From assembly GCF_900176365.1 (NCBI RefSeq), contig NZ_FWXY01000008.1, positions 124,001-188,000 of the forward strand: 64,000 nucleotides of DNA, written 5' to 3'. Of the stretch, positions 47,001-53,693 are shown piece by piece (position 1 is the first letter of the stretch; every line of letters starts with the position of its first letter). Source of the stretch: Desulfocicer vacuolatum DSM 3385. GTDB lineage: Bacteria; Desulfobacterota; Desulfobacteria; Desulfobacterales; Desulfobacteraceae. The position numbers and the translations under genes are program-made. The notes beneath the pieces were generated by a model. That model was not told where the DNA came from. It ran no database searches and worked only from the letters and a program-made list of their open reading frames with translations.

Positions 47001-49800
47001 CCTGGATCTGGAGGCAGATCTTGGCATTGACACCGTAAAGCAGGTGGAAATTTTTGCCAAGGCTGCCGGCCATTTTGGATTCCCTGTGCCGGAAGATTTA
47101 AAGTTAAGGGATCTTAATACCATTGCCAAACTGGCCGATTACATTAACACCAAGGCGGCTCCCCAGGAACCGGACACCCCTCCTTCAGGGGATGACGGTC
47201 CTTCCGGTGCCACCCCGGGTGGTTCCGGTGGTCCTTCAGGGGACACAAAAGGTGCGTCAGGCCCAGACCGGACCGACCCTGCAACCGGAACCTTTGGTGC
47301 CAAAGGGGTGAAGACTTCAGATATCAAGCGACTGGTGCCGGTGATCAAGGCCGTGCCCGTCCCCGGCACCGAAGCTATGGATATGGCCGGAAAAACCGTG
47401 GTCATGACCTTGGATAATGCAGGATTTGCCCAGAAAACAGCAGCGTTTCTGGGCAAAAAGACCCGGATCATTGGAGTGGGAGCGGATAAAAATTCCGGTG
47501 GGTTTTGTGATGAATTCATTTCCATGGATCTGTCATCAGAAAACGCCATAAAGGAAGGCGTGGCGCAAATTATTCAGAACCGGGGAGAAATCCATGGATT
47601 TCTCCATCTGGCGCCTCTGGATCTTTGTTTTCCTGAAATCGCCGGAGCCGGTCTTTCCGGAGTGGACCATGTACACGCCTTTTTTCATCTTATGAAGGCG
47701 CTTTTCAATGAGCTGAATAAAAAAGATCGATTTGTTGCAGCCCTTTCCCTGGAATCAGTGGTCTTTCCCCATGATAAAACCTTTAAATCAAGAATTGAGC
47801 CCTGTTTTGCCGGAATATCGGGCATGATGAAAAGTCTTGTTAAGGAGATGCCCCATACCCGGGTGAAAATGGTGGATTTTTCCTGCCCTGATTTTTCAAC
47901 GGCCCATGATGAAATCATCGGGCAGTTTTTCCAGGAGATCACCTCCGGAGATACCCGGGTGGAGACAGGATATCGGGATGGTGAAAAACACATTATAAAA
48001 CTGGACGAACAGGCCCCCAATGACATGGAAGAAAACCTCATCAAAGAGGGGGACACTGTGGTGGTCACCGGTGGAGCCCGGGGCATCACCTTTGAGATCC
48101 TTAAGCAGGTGGTTGCCACCCGTAAAACCAACCTTGTCATCCTGGCAAGGAGCCCCATTGACACCCTGGATTCAAAATTCCTTGATCCGGGTGCCACCCC
48201 TGCCACCATCATGGCAGGCCTCCGGGATAGCATGCCCGGGGCCAAACCTGTGGCATTGAAAAATGAAACAGACCGTATCATGGCCATCCGGGCCTCCCGG
48301 GAAAATCTTGATGTTTTAAGATCCCAGGGGGTGTCTGTGACCTATCTTGCCTGCGATGTGGCAAATAGAGACGCGGTAGAAAAAGCCTTGTCCGGCATTG
48401 ACCGCGTGGACGGATTTATCCATGCCGCAGGCCTTGAAGAGAGCATGCCCTTTGAAAAAAAGGCCTATGACTCCTTTGTCCGGGTATTTAACACCAAGGT
48501 GAAAGGATGCCGGAACGTCATGGCGGCCCTGGAAGGAAAACAGGTTCAATACTACATTGGATTTTCTTCGGTGACGGCAAAATTCGGTAACGAGGGCCAG
48601 GCAGACTACACCGCAGCCAACGACATGCTGGCCAAAATATTGTTTAAGGCTCAAACGGAACAGGAAAATATCACCTGTAAAATCATGGACTGGACCGCCT
48701 GGAGCGGGGCTGGTATGGCCACCCGGGACACCGTTAAAAAGGTGCTCACCGAACGGGGTTTAAAATTTTTGCCCCTTGAAGAGGGTATTGATTTTTTCAT
48801 GGACGAACTTTCCGACACCGTCACCACCGAAGTGGTGATCACAGGGCTTGATGAAGCTTTTGACCGGGATGGCCTTCTTACTGTGGCACCGTTTTTGGAT
48901 AAAAAGACAAAAACAGAGGAAGTTAAAACTGTATTTTCCCGACATCTTTCCATTGAAAGGGATCGATTTCTCCTGGACCACGCCATGGAAGGCACCCCCA
49001 TCTTTTTGGGGGCCACCGGGGTGGAAACCATGGCAGAAGCTGCCATGGCAAGCCGAGAAAAACCGGGGCACCTCACCCGTGTAAGTGATTTTTCCATTCC
49101 CTATGGCATCAAACTGCTCCAGAATCGACCCAAATCCATTCTGGTGTCAGCAGAGGCTGTGGACAATGATCCCCATGCCTGGAACTGCACCATCACTTCG
49201 CAGTTCATCAATCCCGCCGGGGTGGCCATGGGAGATCCAAAACTCCATTATAAAGCCAGGTTCATGGTTATGGATATGCCCCTGCCCGGGGAGAAACGAT
49301 CCATTCCTCAGTTCACCCCTGTTGGTAACTCAAAGGAGCTTGCCAACCAGATTTATCATCCCCAGCGTCTTTTCATGGATGATCTGTTTAGATCCATCCA
49401 TGACATTTTAAGCTTTGACGGAAAAACCCTGGTAAGTCTTTTGTCCTACACCAGTGATGCACCTTTTTTCAATTACGGAGGTGAACCGGAATTTTTAACA
49501 GATGTGGTGCTCCTGGACGGCATGTTCCAGACCGGCGGGGCCTTTGAGTTTTTCACTGACTCCTGTGTGGTGCTGCCGTACAAAATCGGCACACTTGAGT
49601 TCATGGCCCGGGGGGTAAAAAACACAAATTATCTGTGCTTTACCACCCGCACGGCATCCAATGACGAAACAGACACCTATGCCATGGATCTGGTGGATGA
49701 AACTGGCAATTTCTTGATGAAACTCAGGGATTTTGAGATGGTCAAGCTGCACAAACTGACCCCGGAACACACCATCAGCAAAAAAATTATAGAGAAGTAA
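38095..49800 (+). CDS. Single-chain Pfa-type (PUFA-synthase-like) fatty-acid/polyketide megasynthase
   Basis: A chain of about 3901 residues that probably builds a long acyl chain iteratively. Domains: FMN barrel 6-270 (degenerate EAGGR); second FMN barrel 331-656 (PfaD-like enoyl reductase, EAGGH with His468); KS1 692-1155 (Cys904 plus both His); KS2 1176-1626 (Cys1378 but both catalytic His replaced, CLF-like); AT 1693-1992 (GHSVGEY, Ser1783); KS3 2089-2599 (Cys2341, SHETYTP and TGHTLGAA His); three ACPs with Thr at 2742, 2861 and 2980; pseudo-KR 3099-3310; KR 3320-3590 (GGARGI, Tyr3505); hotdog DH 3616-3896 (His3629, Asp3808). No thioesterase and no phosphopantetheinyl transferase is seen. 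Start at 38095 has GGGAG upstream; an ATG at 38077 abuts the repeat. Regulated by the divergent sigma-54 activator. Product unknown; PUFA or another secondary lipid is inference. Confidence 0.9.
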   Translation: MLTRILNSKLPLMVYNPTKIFSLTFFTEIFRSGALPVFDAEFMPESEIIHGAKQLEKEGILFGLRVVAPGDTLIDTLRELHLDYLDILIIPVEKENGGITFSGFGDTKLVLEVKDININDTIETLDPHALILKGNEAGGRVSSYSSFILMQWYLKNSNRPVFIHGGVGQNTASGMFAAGVSGVVLDSQLWLADESPVADNFKALLGNLDESDSIEVTTGPDFIIRVFAKLGTKIARELKEKAILWSDRDNARELLYRELEKELTALDDADASAIQSLFFLGQDALFAKSFKKISKSVKEIIPTFFKEIGKQLQCVDQFDPVVPDSPLAKEHGTSLPLIQGPMANISDNAEFASMVLKAGALPFMAVGSLPDFLAEPMLKKGAKEVKNFGAGLVGIEAFNPAIAKHMDMVKEYKVPFALFAGGIPSQIIELEKAGTKTYLHTPSVSMLKNAMENGCTRFIFEGKEAGGHVGSLSSLVLWDAAITRLLEDTKVDLSGISLIFAGGISTCFASWFISGMGAALAARGAKVGIQVGSAYLFTEEIIGTGAMKKRYQEILCKQDKTVVIGTSVGLASRTAPTEFARMTVELEKEMIKQGKPLTERKRAFEKNNIGSLLIGAKGYLPDFKRPGEEFYTRFDDAAQEEKGNFLVGDSLAYFNKTLTIPQVHGRYFNAKDTLYRNLGKLEVFSSPKNRLNDEIAIVGMGCILPGANDPEALWDNIMGKRYAIKEMPDDRIRKDLYYDADKSAEDKSYTMLAGLVEDYRFDQERFGYNDDKAAKLSKSQKILLEAAYQAVEDAGYLNDDLSFACEDPQRTAVIIATCLGNELGNELQLKYHFPEVVSMLRKLPEFAALTETEKTDLVEHLRVGMEGNNPGYDPVHGILLNIEASRVARHLGIRGPNYIVDAACASSFTALDAGVGELLSGDRDQVIVGGVNTHLAPESFIGFCKMGALSADGSFPFDERANGFILGEGAAVFVLKRMKDALRDGDTIHAVIKGIGSSSDGRGKSIAAPNVNGQLLALKRCFENMAPRVTPDDVSFVEAHGTSTIMGDQAELETLKQVYSTSKTGVSSVKSQIGHLLGGAGAAGLVKAVQAVKKGVLPPNANFERLSPNHDLKNSEIYIIESSEPWVEPDNKTRKAGVSSYGFGGINYHIVIEEFNNTYTPLGRDIFTDPSYDFNDDRIVIAGLGVRLPGAPDVNHFWDALKEGKKQLSSIPEATFDNAAYAELDQKSNYYLPMIQAGVIQDFKFNNIKYRMPPTTVRSLERGQLLGLDAADEAISSCGLDKLLSPGNKTGVILGTIAGERQNKNILRVRKELLGEIIENSGSEKGKNIARALVDAIRERIPENNEDTTPGLLSNIISGRIANHFGLNGANYVIDASCASAVMAINNATRSLAFKDLDFVLAGGVDANLYPVVLTAFKRLGLLSGTTARFFDDRADGYSMGEGAAVHVLTTRKKAKEAGMEILGEINHCTVKSSVPDHLLAPSEHTFVSTINECYKESGILKKELKHLDLFAFSNILGDMVEKQVAEKCFTHDLSCGNVKTQFGYFKAANPAVAMAKLILMNKNRTLLPFRFLDKEHTTLKNGTMLNPVEEITPVSPREPMRFAFNVNGIGGNHCHVIISPLPSMLQQKARAVAETSKIETPSSPVPVPAAAASGGPGATTPSRPATPPPVATRMKPAAGPAPFPTDGKHQKMVALLSGQGAQAPGMMKELYDSDPDIRNTMDRGEEIFVEQRGYSLLEMMFGEDNRLNLTENTQPAVFLSSAALFDRLHARGFEPDFFIGHSVGEYTALFCSGMLNFDDAMRLLLKRADLMKEAAEKHPGGIMVVFRNEKETGTFIRQSGIQDIYITNKNSENQTAVSGKNPAIDAFCEYLTSQNIIYKKLNLSAAFHTPLLQEAAEKLRDYLATITFNETNFGRVISNVTARPYPENRREVKDLLAKQITSPVEFIRSIEYVYESGRTHYIEIGPGRLLANLLKNINIVHFQSMVTVDRRQGEATSFETCKKYLASYSSIFTRQRDERQLILPKGATSAPATATPATAPVPVSLDDDFSAFKSRNNALAEKLLYEEFRRQKREAAMDALERFDFDTDSIVISGVSVGLPGKARRVFAQDNFDRILEGTNFIEPLSMEDKKRITDKNITRLFKQPDGNARFVEITRTEDVIQLAGQLGYFSLTDEYGIKAQYDVSMALAVAAGIEALKDAGIPLVMQYKEASSGEGKMIPNGFALPQEMQDDTGVIITSLWPSNETLLNEMERYLYDRFYLKPYEEFENIYFYLMENVKEMGVKEKITDWFFKIKGSKRENFGTYKFDRNFLMNACPLGSAHLAQIIRAKGPNTLLSSACASTTQAIGVAEDWIRVGRCKRVIVIGGENATSEAQNQWVGSGFLALGAATVKKRVSEAAKPFDSDRNGTIVGAGAVGLVIEKSDRVKARGMNGQAEILGTHMANSAYHTFNIDVPHMAREMTRFINRMEQQHRITKSEYAKKLLFMSHETYTPARGGSADAEVTALKTAFEEYLNHICISNTKGFTGHTLGAAIEDVVMVKALQKRKAPPIANLTSIPDHFKALNFSSKKAIQSEYGLHLAAGFGSHFAFLLIKRIEENTFDNNPEYTRWLQRVSGAVNPELKVIDNTLCVVPGPGGALPQSAPGEQPRLPKAMSMPEAASSASDISGEDKAPAAAIPEKATASMASESAAAPSEAAPAPAPSAGPGALDKIKEIIAEQTGYTTDMLEDTLDLEADLGIDTVKQVEIFAKAAGHFGFPVPEDLKLRDLNTIAKLADYINTKAAPQGPDTPPSGGTNAPGAAGGTSPAAVAPAAAPTGGGDASVAAGALEKVKEIIAEQTGYTTDMLEDTLDLEADLGIDTVKQVEIFAKAAGHFGFPVPEDLKLRDLNTIAKLADYINTKAAPQGPDTPPSGGTDAPGAAGGTSPAAVAPAAAPTGGATASVAAGALEKVKEIIAEQTGYTTDMLEDTLDLEADLGIDTVKQVEIFAKAAGHFGFPVPEDLKLRDLNTIAKLADYINTKAAPQEPDTPPSGDDGPSGATPGGSGGPSGDTKGASGPDRTDPATGTFGAKGVKTSDIKRLVPVIKAVPVPGTEAMDMAGKTVVMTLDNAGFAQKTAAFLGKKTRIIGVGADKNSGGFCDEFISMDLSSENAIKEGVAQIIQNRGEIHGFLHLAPLDLCFPEIAGAGLSGVDHVHAFFHLMKALFNELNKKDRFVAALSLESVVFPHDKTFKSRIEPCFAGISGMMKSLVKEMPHTRVKMVDFSCPDFSTAHDEIIGQFFQEITSGDTRVETGYRDGEKHIIKLDEQAPNDMEENLIKEGDTVVVTGGARGITFEILKQVVATRKTNLVILARSPIDTLDSKFLDPGATPATIMAGLRDSMPGAKPVALKNETDRIMAIRASRENLDVLRSQGVSVTYLACDVANRDAVEKALSGIDRVDGFIHAAGLEESMPFEKKAYDSFVRVFNTKVKGCRNVMAALEGKQVQYYIGFSSVTAKFGNEGQADYTAANDMLAKILFKAQTEQENITCKIMDWTAWSGAGMATRDTVKKVLTERGLKFLPLEEGIDFFMDELSDTVTTEVVITGLDEAFDRDGLLTVAPFLDKKTKTEEVKTVFSRHLSIERDRFLLDHAMEGTPIFLGATGVETMAEAAMASREKPGHLTRVSDFSIPYGIKLLQNRPKSILVSAEAVDNDPHAWNCTITSQFINPAGVAMGDPKLHYKARFMVMDMPLPGEKRSIPQFTPVGNSKELANQIYHPQRLFMDDLFRSIHDILSFDGKTLVSLLSYTSDAPFFNYGGEPEFLTDVVLLDGMFQTGGAFEFFTDSCVVLPYKIGTLEFMARGVKNTNYLCFTTRTASNDETDTYAMDLVDETGNFLMKLRDFEMVKLHKLTPEHTISKKIIEK
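46213..47165 (+). repeat. Three tandem 357-nt ACP-coding repeats
   Basis: The carrier-protein units recur at an exact 357-nt spacing (GAGATCATTG at 46237, 46594 and 46951), that is 119 residues per unit. They are nearly identical at nucleotide level, including synonymous positions, and the Ala/Pro/Gly/Thr linkers are copied too. This points to recent duplication or ongoing gene conversion, so copy number may vary between strains. Confidence 0.9.
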
Positions 49801-49916
49801 AAGCTCCTCCAATGATGGTTTTATATGAAAATAAAGTTGTTTCACCCGCATGAATCCGCTATACTGAGTAAGTCAACAATCACTGGACTAAAGCCCCAGA
49901 AGTTTTCTTGCCGATT

Positions 49917-49980
49917 TTTATAACGGCCATGGGCAGACCTTATTTTGACCTGGATCTGCCCACACCAAAGCATGAAAACC
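49917..49980 (-). repeat. Partial repeat module A
   Basis: TTATAACGGCCATGGGCAGA, CTTATTTTGACCTGGATCTG, CCCACACCAAAGC: the 3' half of module A in inverted orientation, followed by inverted module B and a second inverted module A. Together these elements fill most of the 49801-50351 gap after the megasynthase, in which no gene is supported. Confidence 0.65.
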
Positions 49981-50002
49981 CGTCAGGTTTGTCGAAAGTT
50001 TC

Positions 50003-50150
50003 TTATAACGGGCATGTCCTGTCGGACACAACGAATATTGAAAATGGTATTATACCGCCGTCCCCCCGATGGGCAATGGGCCCGGACCGGAACTGTAGAC
50101 AGCTCAATTGTCCGGTTCCTATTACCCATCGGGGGGCGGCTCTGCTGAGG
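50003..50150 (-). repeat. Dispersed repeat module B, inverted copy
   Basis: ATAACGGGCATGTCCTGTCG, ACGAATATTGAAAATGGTAT, then the hairpin from GCCGTCCCCCCGATGGGCAA (50057) to CCCATCGGGGGGCGGC (ending 50140) with loop sequence CGGAACTGTAGACAGCTC. It is the reverse complement of the copies at 13285 and 24185. Confidence 0.85.
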
Positions 50151-50169
50151 TTGCCCGGCAGTTTTATTT

Positions 50170-50262
50170 TCTAATAAACTGCCACGGGCAGACCATATTC
50201 TAACCCGGTTCCACCCACAACAGTGAAATACGCCTCTGATTTGCAGAGTATTTCATATAGAA
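50170..50262 (-). repeat. Dispersed repeat module A, inverted copy
   Basis: TAAACTGCCACGGGCAGACC, ATATTCTAACCCGGTTCCAC, CCACAACAGTG, then CCTCTGATTTGCAGAGTATT and TCATATA. It adjoins inverted module B, so the A-B pair is conserved as a unit at two loci. Confidence 0.85.
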
Positions 50263-50351
50263 AAAACGGCAATTCATCGCAGCACTGACAACCGTGCAGC
50301 AAATCCCAGACATGTATTACCTTGTTTTTTTGTCAGGAGGATATCTGTCCC

Positions 50352-50801
50352 ATGAACACCTATGAAGAAATTATTAATTACGCCATTGGAAAAGAAATAG
50401 AAGCCCAGAACTTTTATAAGGATGTGGCAGCAAAGGCCACGGAAAGCTTTATTAAAGAGATGTTCACCGCCTTTGCCGAAGAAGAGAAAAAACACGAAAC
50501 CATACTGAAAAATATTCTGGAAAACAAAACCATTGGAGCCAATTTCAAGGCCACCAGTGACTACGGCATATCCAAAACCGTGGAAAAACCAGATGTATCC
50601 GGAGGCATGACCCTGGCAGATGCCTTTGCCCTTGCCATGAAAAACGAAGAAGAAGCCATGAACATGTATCTCAAACTGGCAGCAGACTGCGATTCAGCAG
50701 AAGCCCGCAAGGTATTTGAGGATCTTGCCACCATGGAAAAAGGTCACAAATTTAAAATGGAATCCGCCTACACCGAAACTGCCTATGCCGAGGCATGGTA
50801 A
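50352..50801 (+). CDS. Rubrerythrin-like ferritin-fold diiron protein
   Basis: A 149-residue four-helix diiron protein without the C-terminal rubredoxin domain of classical rubrerythrin. Metal ligands are in AIGKEIEAQNFYKDVA (Glu), EEEKKHETILK (ExxH), LAMKNEEEAMNMYLKLA and LATMEKGHKFKME. Such proteins reduce peroxide or handle iron in anaerobes. The start at 50352 is preceded by AGGAGG at 11 nt; a ten-codon upstream extension is less likely. Its end overlaps the recD2 start by 7 nt, so both are translated from one message. Confidence 0.88.
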   Translation: MNTYEEIINYAIGKEIEAQNFYKDVAAKATESFIKEMFTAFAEEEKKHETILKNILENKTIGANFKATSDYGISKTVEKPDVSGGMTLADAFALAMKNEEEAMNMYLKLAADCDSAEARKVFEDLATMEKGHKFKMESAYTETAYAEAW

Positions 50802-53491
50802 CACCCCTTTCTCACAATGGTGTGATCCGGGAACACCTTGAAGGCATTGTGGACCGGGTCACCTTTCATAATCCAGACAATGGGTGGTCCATTTTAAGGG
50901 TCACCCCTTTTAATGCCATGGGCCAGGAGACGGTGGTGGTCCATCAAACCCGGGTGTTTGCCGGTGCCACCATGCGCTTTCAAGGTGCCTGGACCGTGCA
51001 CCCTAAGTTTGGACGTCAATTCCAGGCCGTGGTGGCCACGGAAAAAAAACCGGCCACCCAGGCGGCCCTGGAAAAATATCTTGGCTCCGGTCTCATCAAA
51101 GGCGTGGGACCCAAAACCGCCCGTAAAATTGTTAAACATTTCCAAAAAGAAACGCTTACCATATTTGAAACCGATATGGAGCGCCTCACCGAAGTCCCGG
51201 GAATTGCCCTTAAAAAACTTGAAATGATCCGCCACGCCTGGACCCGGCACAAATCCATCCGGGAGGTGATGATGTTTTTGCAGACCCATGGTATCAGTAC
51301 CCTTTTTGCCGTGCGGATTTACAAAACCTATGGGGACAAGGCCATTACCAATGTCACCCAAGATCCCTACCGTCTGGCCAATGATTTTTACGGCATTGGA
51401 TTTTTTTCTGCAGATAAAGTGGCCTTGAGCATCGGTCTTGACAGACAAAGTCCCCAGAGAATCATGGCCGGTATTCGCCATGTGGTGGCAGCCGGCAGAA
51501 ACGAAGGCCATTGTTATCTTACCCATTCCCAGATTGATGAAAAGGTCACAGCGTTGCTGGAGCTTGATCTTAAGGATCAATTATCCTCGCTGCTGGATCA
51601 TATGGTAAAAGAAAGGCAGCTCATGGTTCGGGAACTTCCCACTGAAAAGAATTCCACAATCCGCTGTTATTATGTGAGAAGTCTCTATTTTGACGAACGT
51701 TATGTGGCCAAGCGACTGGCAGGCATGGGTCCACCGCCCCAGGTGGACCGGGAGCGGGTCCAGCGCTGGATTAAACTGTTCAGCAAAAGTCGGGAGATCA
51801 ATCTCAGTGATGAGCAGGCCCTGGCAGTGGCACAGGTGGTGGGTGAAAAATTTTCCATTTTAACAGGGGGGCCCGGCTGCGGTAAAACCACAACCACCCA
51901 GGTCATTGTGAAGCTTGCCCAGGCCATGGGCTTAAGGGTACTTCTGGCGGCCCCCACCGGCCGGGCAGCCCAGCGCATGGGTGAAGTCATCGGCCAGGAG
52001 GCCAAAACCATCCACCGGCTTCTGGAATGGAAAGGGGGAGAATTTAAAAAAAATGAATCCCAACCCCTGGACACTGATTTTCTCATTGTGGATGAATGCT
52101 CCATGCTGGATATCAGCCTGACAGCCTCTCTTTTAAAGGCCGTACCCCAGGATAGCCGGGTGCTGTTCATCGGGGATGCAGACCAGCTGCCATCGGTGGG
52201 GGCAGGCAATGTATTAAGGGATATTATTTCTGCTGACACTGTGCCCTGCTTTCGGCTCACCCAGATATTTCGCCAGGCCAGGAGCTCGAAAATCATCCAG
52301 TATGCCCACCAGATCAACCGGGGAGAAATGCCCTGGGTGATCTCTCCCTTTAAAAAACCGTCGGTGTGGCAGGATGGATCGGATTGTCTTTTCATGGATT
52401 CTGACGAGGCCACAGGGGAACAAATTCGATTCATTGAGCGGGTTAAACGCCTTTGTCATGGAGCCTTGGAAGGCTCACAATCTGTATCTGCTGCCGGGAC
52501 TTGTGAAAATATTAAATCTCACTTAAAGATTTCCAGGGAAAATGATGGATGTGATGATGGATGTGATGATGGGAGTAGGGATGGGGATGGTGGGAACGGG
52601 AACGGGAACGGGAACGGGAACGGGAACGGGAACGGGAACAAGGATACCTATGCTAATGGCATTGTAAATAAGAAAGAAAACAAAAAAGATGCTTTGCTGT
52701 ATGAATTTCGCGTCAATGAAACCGTGAGACCCTATGAAACAGAAATCACCATTCCTGCCAAATTTCAGCATGTGAACCTTACGGCCCTGACCCAGGCAGA
52801 CACCCGGGTGGCGGAACTTACGGCTGTATTAAAAAAAGTTCACCCCTGGTCTTCCCTCCACTATGGGTTTGCGGCCCTGGATGTGGTGAAAAAACTGTAT
52901 CTTGAATGGATTCCCAAATACTTTGGCCCCGACCGGGAAATACAGATCCTCTCCCCCATGACCCGGGGCACCCTTGGCACTGCCAATCTTAACGGGGTGA
53001 TCCAGAACGCTGCCAACCCCTTTATGGAAGGCAAACCCCAGCTCAAGGTGGGGGAACGTATTTTTCGGGTGGGGGATCGGGTGATCCACCGCAGGAACAA
53101 TTATGATCTTGGGGTGTTTAACGGTGATATCGGTACCATCGTTGCCATTGACAACTCAGAACCCACCCTCACCGTTGCCTTTTATCCGGACCGGCGCCAG
53201 GTGTTTTACCAGCGGGATGACATCATGGAACTGGACCTTGCCTGGGCCATTACCATTCATAAGTCCCAAGGCAGTGAATTTGAGGTGGTGATTATTCCGG
53301 TGCTCACCCAGCATTATAAAATGCTGTTCAGAAATCTCTTGTACACAGGACTTACCCGGGCAAAAAAACTGGCTGTTTTTGTGGGGACGCGCAAGGCCAT
53401 GTCCATGGCTGTGAGAAATCAGGATGTGAATCAGCGGCAGACGGCGTTGGATTTTCTTTTGCAGGGAGAAGCGGAATTATATATTGATTGA
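50795..53491 (+). CDS. recD2: RecD2-type ATP-dependent DNA helicase with low-complexity insert
   Basis: An 898-residue superfamily 1B 5'-3' helicase. The N-terminal OB-like region (EGIVDRVTFHNPDNGWSILRV) and helix-hairpin-helix motifs (GSGLIKGVGPKTARKIV, TEVPGIALKKLEMI) are typical of RecD2, not of RecBCD RecD. Helicase motifs: FSILTGGPGCGKTTTTQVIV (I), AAPTGRAAQRMGE (Ia), FLIVDECSMLDISL (II), VLFIGDADQLPSVGAGN (III), ILSPMTRGTLGTANLN (IV), WAITIHKSQGSEFEVVIIP (V) and LLYTGLTRAKKLAVFVG (VI). Between about residues 560 and 680 there is an insert not expected for the family, with Asp-Gly-rich repeats and about eight Gly-Asn pairs. The GTP-like P-loop is intact, so the protein is probably active. 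Confidence 0.93.
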   Translation: MVTPLSHNGVIREHLEGIVDRVTFHNPDNGWSILRVTPFNAMGQETVVVHQTRVFAGATMRFQGAWTVHPKFGRQFQAVVATEKKPATQAALEKYLGSGLIKGVGPKTARKIVKHFQKETLTIFETDMERLTEVPGIALKKLEMIRHAWTRHKSIREVMMFLQTHGISTLFAVRIYKTYGDKAITNVTQDPYRLANDFYGIGFFSADKVALSIGLDRQSPQRIMAGIRHVVAAGRNEGHCYLTHSQIDEKVTALLELDLKDQLSSLLDHMVKERQLMVRELPTEKNSTIRCYYVRSLYFDERYVAKRLAGMGPPPQVDRERVQRWIKLFSKSREINLSDEQALAVAQVVGEKFSILTGGPGCGKTTTTQVIVKLAQAMGLRVLLAAPTGRAAQRMGEVIGQEAKTIHRLLEWKGGEFKKNESQPLDTDFLIVDECSMLDISLTASLLKAVPQDSRVLFIGDADQLPSVGAGNVLRDIISADTVPCFRLTQIFRQARSSKIIQYAHQINRGEMPWVISPFKKPSVWQDGSDCLFMDSDEATGEQIRFIERVKRLCHGALEGSQSVSAAGTCENIKSHLKISRENDGCDDGCDDGSRDGDGGNGNGNGNGNGNGNGNKDTYANGIVNKKENKKDALLYEFRVNETVRPYETEITIPAKFQHVNLTALTQADTRVAELTAVLKKVHPWSSLHYGFAALDVVKKLYLEWIPKYFGPDREIQILSPMTRGTLGTANLNGVIQNAANPFMEGKPQLKVGERIFRVGDRVIHRRNNYDLGVFNGDIGTIVAIDNSEPTLTVAFYPDRRQVFYQRDDIMELDLAWAITIHKSQGSEFEVVIIPVLTQHYKMLFRNLLYTGLTRAKKLAVFVGTRKAMSMAVRNQDVNQRQTALDFLLQGEAELYID
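52592..52639 (+). repeat. (GGGAAC)8 in-frame microsatellite in recD2
   Basis: About eight perfect tandem copies of GGGAAC encode alternating Gly-Asn. Just upstream GATGGATGTGATGATGGATG repeats encode Asp-Gly-rich sequence. Because the unit is six bases, copy-number change keeps the frame and only varies linker length. Confidence 0.9.
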
Positions 53492-53693
53492 GCATAAACC
53501 TTAAACTTCGGTATTGGAGTCTTAAAAAGCAACAAAGCCAAGGTCTTTTACATCAAAAAAACTTTAATAACGGAATGTTATAGAGTTAGATCTCGAAAAC
53601 CAGATAGCGACAAACATCCTATATAATGGTTTGTGTTGAACTTACTCATGTATTCTGGTAAAGCTTCAGGAAATTAACTTTTAAGGGAGTTTT

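Noticed and set aside
50894-51580. 228-codon frame antisense to recD2
   Set aside because: Opposite strand of a well-supported helicase; no motif.
52592-52639. Tandem GGGAAC units considered as CRISPR or iteron
   Set aside because: Units of six bases without spacers, in frame in a coding region: a microsatellite.
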